This document shows, in pieces, positions 4,917 to 6,158 of a stretch of 6,158 nt of DNA. The translations under genes were made by a program, and so were the position numbers. Location: the NCBI GenBank assembly GCA_015065395.1, contig SVQJ01000110.1, forward strand, positions 1 to 6,158, read 5' to 3'. How positions within the stretch are numbered: the first letter of the stretch is position 1; every line of letters begins with the position of its first letter. This DNA comes from Oscillospiraceae bacterium. Its GTDB lineage: Bacteria; Bacillota; Clostridia; Oscillospirales; CAG-272. Under the pieces are notes generated by a model, which saw nothing but the letters and a program-made list of their open reading frames with translations, made no database searches and was not told the origin of the DNA.

Positions 4917-5722
4917 TCAATGAGAATAAGTATGAAGGCAAGATCCTCAGTGAAAAATCCTCATTTGCCATAAACGAAGCATTTAAGATGCTGAGAACCA
5001 ACCTTTTCTATACTGCAAAGGGTGAGAAATGTCCTGTTTATGCCGTAACCAGTACCTTTGCCCACAGCGGAAAAAGCCTTATAGTATCAAACCTGGCGGT
5101 CTCATTTGCACAGCTTGAAAAAAAGGTGCTTCTCATAGATTGCGACCTTCGATCCAGCGTTGTTCATAAGATCTTCAATATGGAAAAGGGAGAGGGAATA
5201 AGCGAGCTTCTTGCAAGCGCAGACTCCTCCGTTGATAAATATATAAAAAAGACCTCGTATCCCAATCTTTCCATTATAACGGCCGGCGGTATGCCTCCCA
5301 ATCCTGCAGAGCTTCTTGCAAGCGGCAGAATGAGCAAGTTCATAGATTTTATGAAGCAGCATTTTGATATTATATTTATCGACCTGCCTCCTGTGGGTAT
5401 TGTTTCGGATGCGGCAGTTATCGCCGAGATCGTAACCGGATATCTTTACGTGGTAAGAGCTAATTTGGACGACACAAAGTCCCTTCGCCGCTCCGTTGCC
5501 GCTATGGAGCAGATGGATGCCAATATCGTGGGATTCGTGCTTAACGACGTGGATCCCAAGGTAGGAAAATACGGCAGATACGGAAAGAACGGTAAATACG
5601 GCAAATACGGCAAAAAATATGCCCACGGTTATTTCGGATACGGATACGGATACGGTTATGGTTATGGTTATGGTCACCATCATAGCCGTAAGGAAACAAA
5701 AAAAGACGAAAATGATGAATAA
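4913..5722 (+). CDS. CpsD/CapB-family bacterial tyrosine kinase with a Tyr-Gly-rich tail
   Basis: A 269-residue cytosolic BY-kinase that autophosphorylates on C-terminal tyrosines when bound to its Wzz-type adaptor, cycling to control polysaccharide assembly. Order of parts: oligomerisation helix with E22-x2-K25-x2-R28 (the usual ExxRxxR with one conservative change); P-loop HSGKS at 51-55 with K54 and S55; Walker A' LLIDCDLR at 73-80 (D76, D78); GGMPPNPAELL at 125-135; Walker B IIFIDLPP at 153-160 (D157); then a tail holding 12 tyrosines between residues 220 and 253, followed by HHH (255-257) and a charged end. The tail has five YGK-like triplets (220-234) and six consecutive Tyr-Gly units (243-254). 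The P-loop has His where the family usually has a small residue. The start overlaps the adaptor's stop. Homology could include ParA/MinD ATPases, but the adaptor, tail and phosphatase neighbour make BY-kinase the clear choice. Confidence 0.95.
   Translation: MINENKYEGKILSEKSSFAINEAFKMLRTNLFYTAKGEKCPVYAVTSTFAHSGKSLIVSNLAVSFAQLEKKVLLIDCDLRSSVVHKIFNMEKGEGISELLASADSSVDKYIKKTSYPNLSIITAGGMPPNPAELLASGRMSKFIDFMKQHFDIIFIDLPPVGIVSDAAVIAEIVTGYLYVVRANLDDTKSLRRSVAAMEQMDANIVGFVLNDVDPKVGKYGRYGKNGKYGKYGKKYAHGYFGYGYGYGYGYGYGHHHSRKETKKDENDE
5570..5614 (+). repeat. Five 9-nt units encoding (Y/N)-G-(K/R) in the kinase tail
   Basis: Five in-frame triplet units (residues 220-234) read YGR, YGK, NGK, YGK, YGK. The third unit has AAC for TAC, a single base change turning a phosphorylatable Tyr into Asn. 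The units are followed by K-K-Y. Lengths are multiples of three, so gain or loss of units would keep the frame. Confidence 0.85.
5636..5671 (+). repeat. Six in-frame hexamers encoding (Gly-Tyr)6, in two codon blocks
   Basis: Three copies of GGATAC (5636-5653) are followed directly by three copies of GGTTAT (5654-5671), encoding residues 242-253. The peptide is uniform but the codons switch completely at the midpoint, which suggests two separate short expansions. Perfect hexamers can slip during replication and would change the number of tyrosines without shifting the frame. Confidence 0.92.
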
Positions 5723-5736
5723 AGGCGGGTGTAAGG

Positions 5737-6158
5737 GTGAATACTGATAATCCTATCATAGATTTTCATGCCCATATCCTGCCCGGAGCAGATCATGGTT
5801 CCGAAAGCCCCGAGGAAAGCGCAAAGCAACTGAGATATCTTTGGAAAACGGGAGCACAAAAGGTTGTGGCAACCCCCCATTTCTATCCCCAGCGTCACAG
5901 CGTTTCCCGTTTTATTGAAAAAAGAGAGAGCTCAGCCGCCCTGCTTTCAAATGTGCAGATCGGCGAGCACCCCGAGGTGTATCTCGGAGCAGAGGTCCTT
6001 CTTTGCCCGGGAATAGACCGTATGGAGGATATTTCAAAGCTTTGTATAAAGGGTACTGATGTTCTCCTTCTTGAAATGCCGTTTTCAAAATGGAGCGAGG
6101 AGCATTATGAAACTGTTTACAGGCTCTCCAGAAGCGGTTTTCGTATCGTTATGGCCCA
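5737..6158 (+). CDS. PHP-domain protein-tyrosine phosphatase (CpsB/CapC/YwqE family), N-terminal 140 residues
   Basis: A metal-dependent cytosolic phosphatase that would remove phosphate from the tyrosine tail of the preceding kinase, completing the phosphorylation cycle of capsule or exopolysaccharide control. The frame is open to the right edge, so the gene is cut by the window. Visible motifs: metal-binding IDFHAHILPGADHG at 8-21 (H11, H13, D19, H20), VATPHFYP at 44-51 (H48), GAEVLL at 84-89 (E86), LLEMPF at 111-116 and the beginning of the I-x-A-H segment at the edge. The usual first motif ends in D-D-G; here it is D-H-G, a possible change of metal ligand. The start is GTG at 5737: an in-frame stop at 5716-5718 lies upstream, no other start codon intervenes, and AGGCGG (5723-5728, one mismatch from AGGAGG) is 8 nt away. 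It follows the kinase by 14 nt. Confidence 0.9.
   Translation, partial: MNTDNPIIDFHAHILPGADHGSESPEESAKQLRYLWKTGAQKVVATPHFYPQRHSVSRFIEKRESSAALLSNVQIGEHPEVYLGAEVLLCPGIDRMEDISKLCIKGTDVLLLEMPFSKWSEEHYETVYRLSRSGFRIVMA

Noticed and set aside
5636..5671. Hexamer repeat considered as a CRISPR or recombination-site array
   Set aside because: No spacers; the repeat is in frame and encodes the expected tyrosine cluster of the kinase.

Overview
The window looks like chromosomal DNA of a low-to-mid GC Firmicute, most likely a Clostridia / Oscillospiraceae-type gut anaerobe. Supporting signs are a near-perfect AAGGAGGT Shine-Dalgarno, two sigma-A-type promoters with 17-nt spacers, use of GTG starts, and a tyrosine-kinase system split into separate membrane-adaptor and kinase proteins, as is usual in Firmicutes. 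The lineage is an inference from style; there is no rRNA or other marker gene here.

Left part, minus strand (1-1518): the serine biosynthesis pair serC then serA. serC (phosphoserine aminotransferase) is complete. serA (D-3-phosphoglycerate dehydrogenase) runs off the left edge after 140 codons. The two are 12 nt apart and almost certainly one transcript, driven by a promoter at 1681-1709.

Middle (1519-1927): a divergent control region of about 410 bp with no convincing gene. It holds back-to-back sigma-A promoters, several perfect small palindromes, a GAAA-loop hairpin in the serC leader, and a roughly 118-nt leader with three hairpins in front of the rightward operon.

Right part, plus strand (1928-6158): a tight five-gene operon. 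Two tandem, 364-residue, about 71% identical sugar 1-kinase-like phosphotransferases resemble bifidobacterial N-acetylhexosamine 1-kinase NahK. They are followed by a Wzz-type membrane adaptor (CapA/CpsC-like), a bacterial tyrosine kinase (CapB/CpsD-like) with an extraordinarily tyrosine-rich tail, and the start of a PHP-fold tyrosine phosphatase (CpsB/CapC/YwqE-like) cut by the right edge. The last three form the classic phosphoregulatory module of capsule or exopolysaccharide synthesis. The first two would supply hexosamine 1-phosphate for nucleotide-sugar precursors. The working hypothesis is that precursor salvage and polymer-length control are co-expressed from one promoter.

Nothing here is a wholly unknown system. 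The points most worth follow-up are the pairing of duplicated NahK-like kinases with the tyrosine-phosphorylation module, the divergence of the second kinase at family-conserved positions, the codon-partitioned Tyr-Gly repeat in the kinase tail, and the structured leader.
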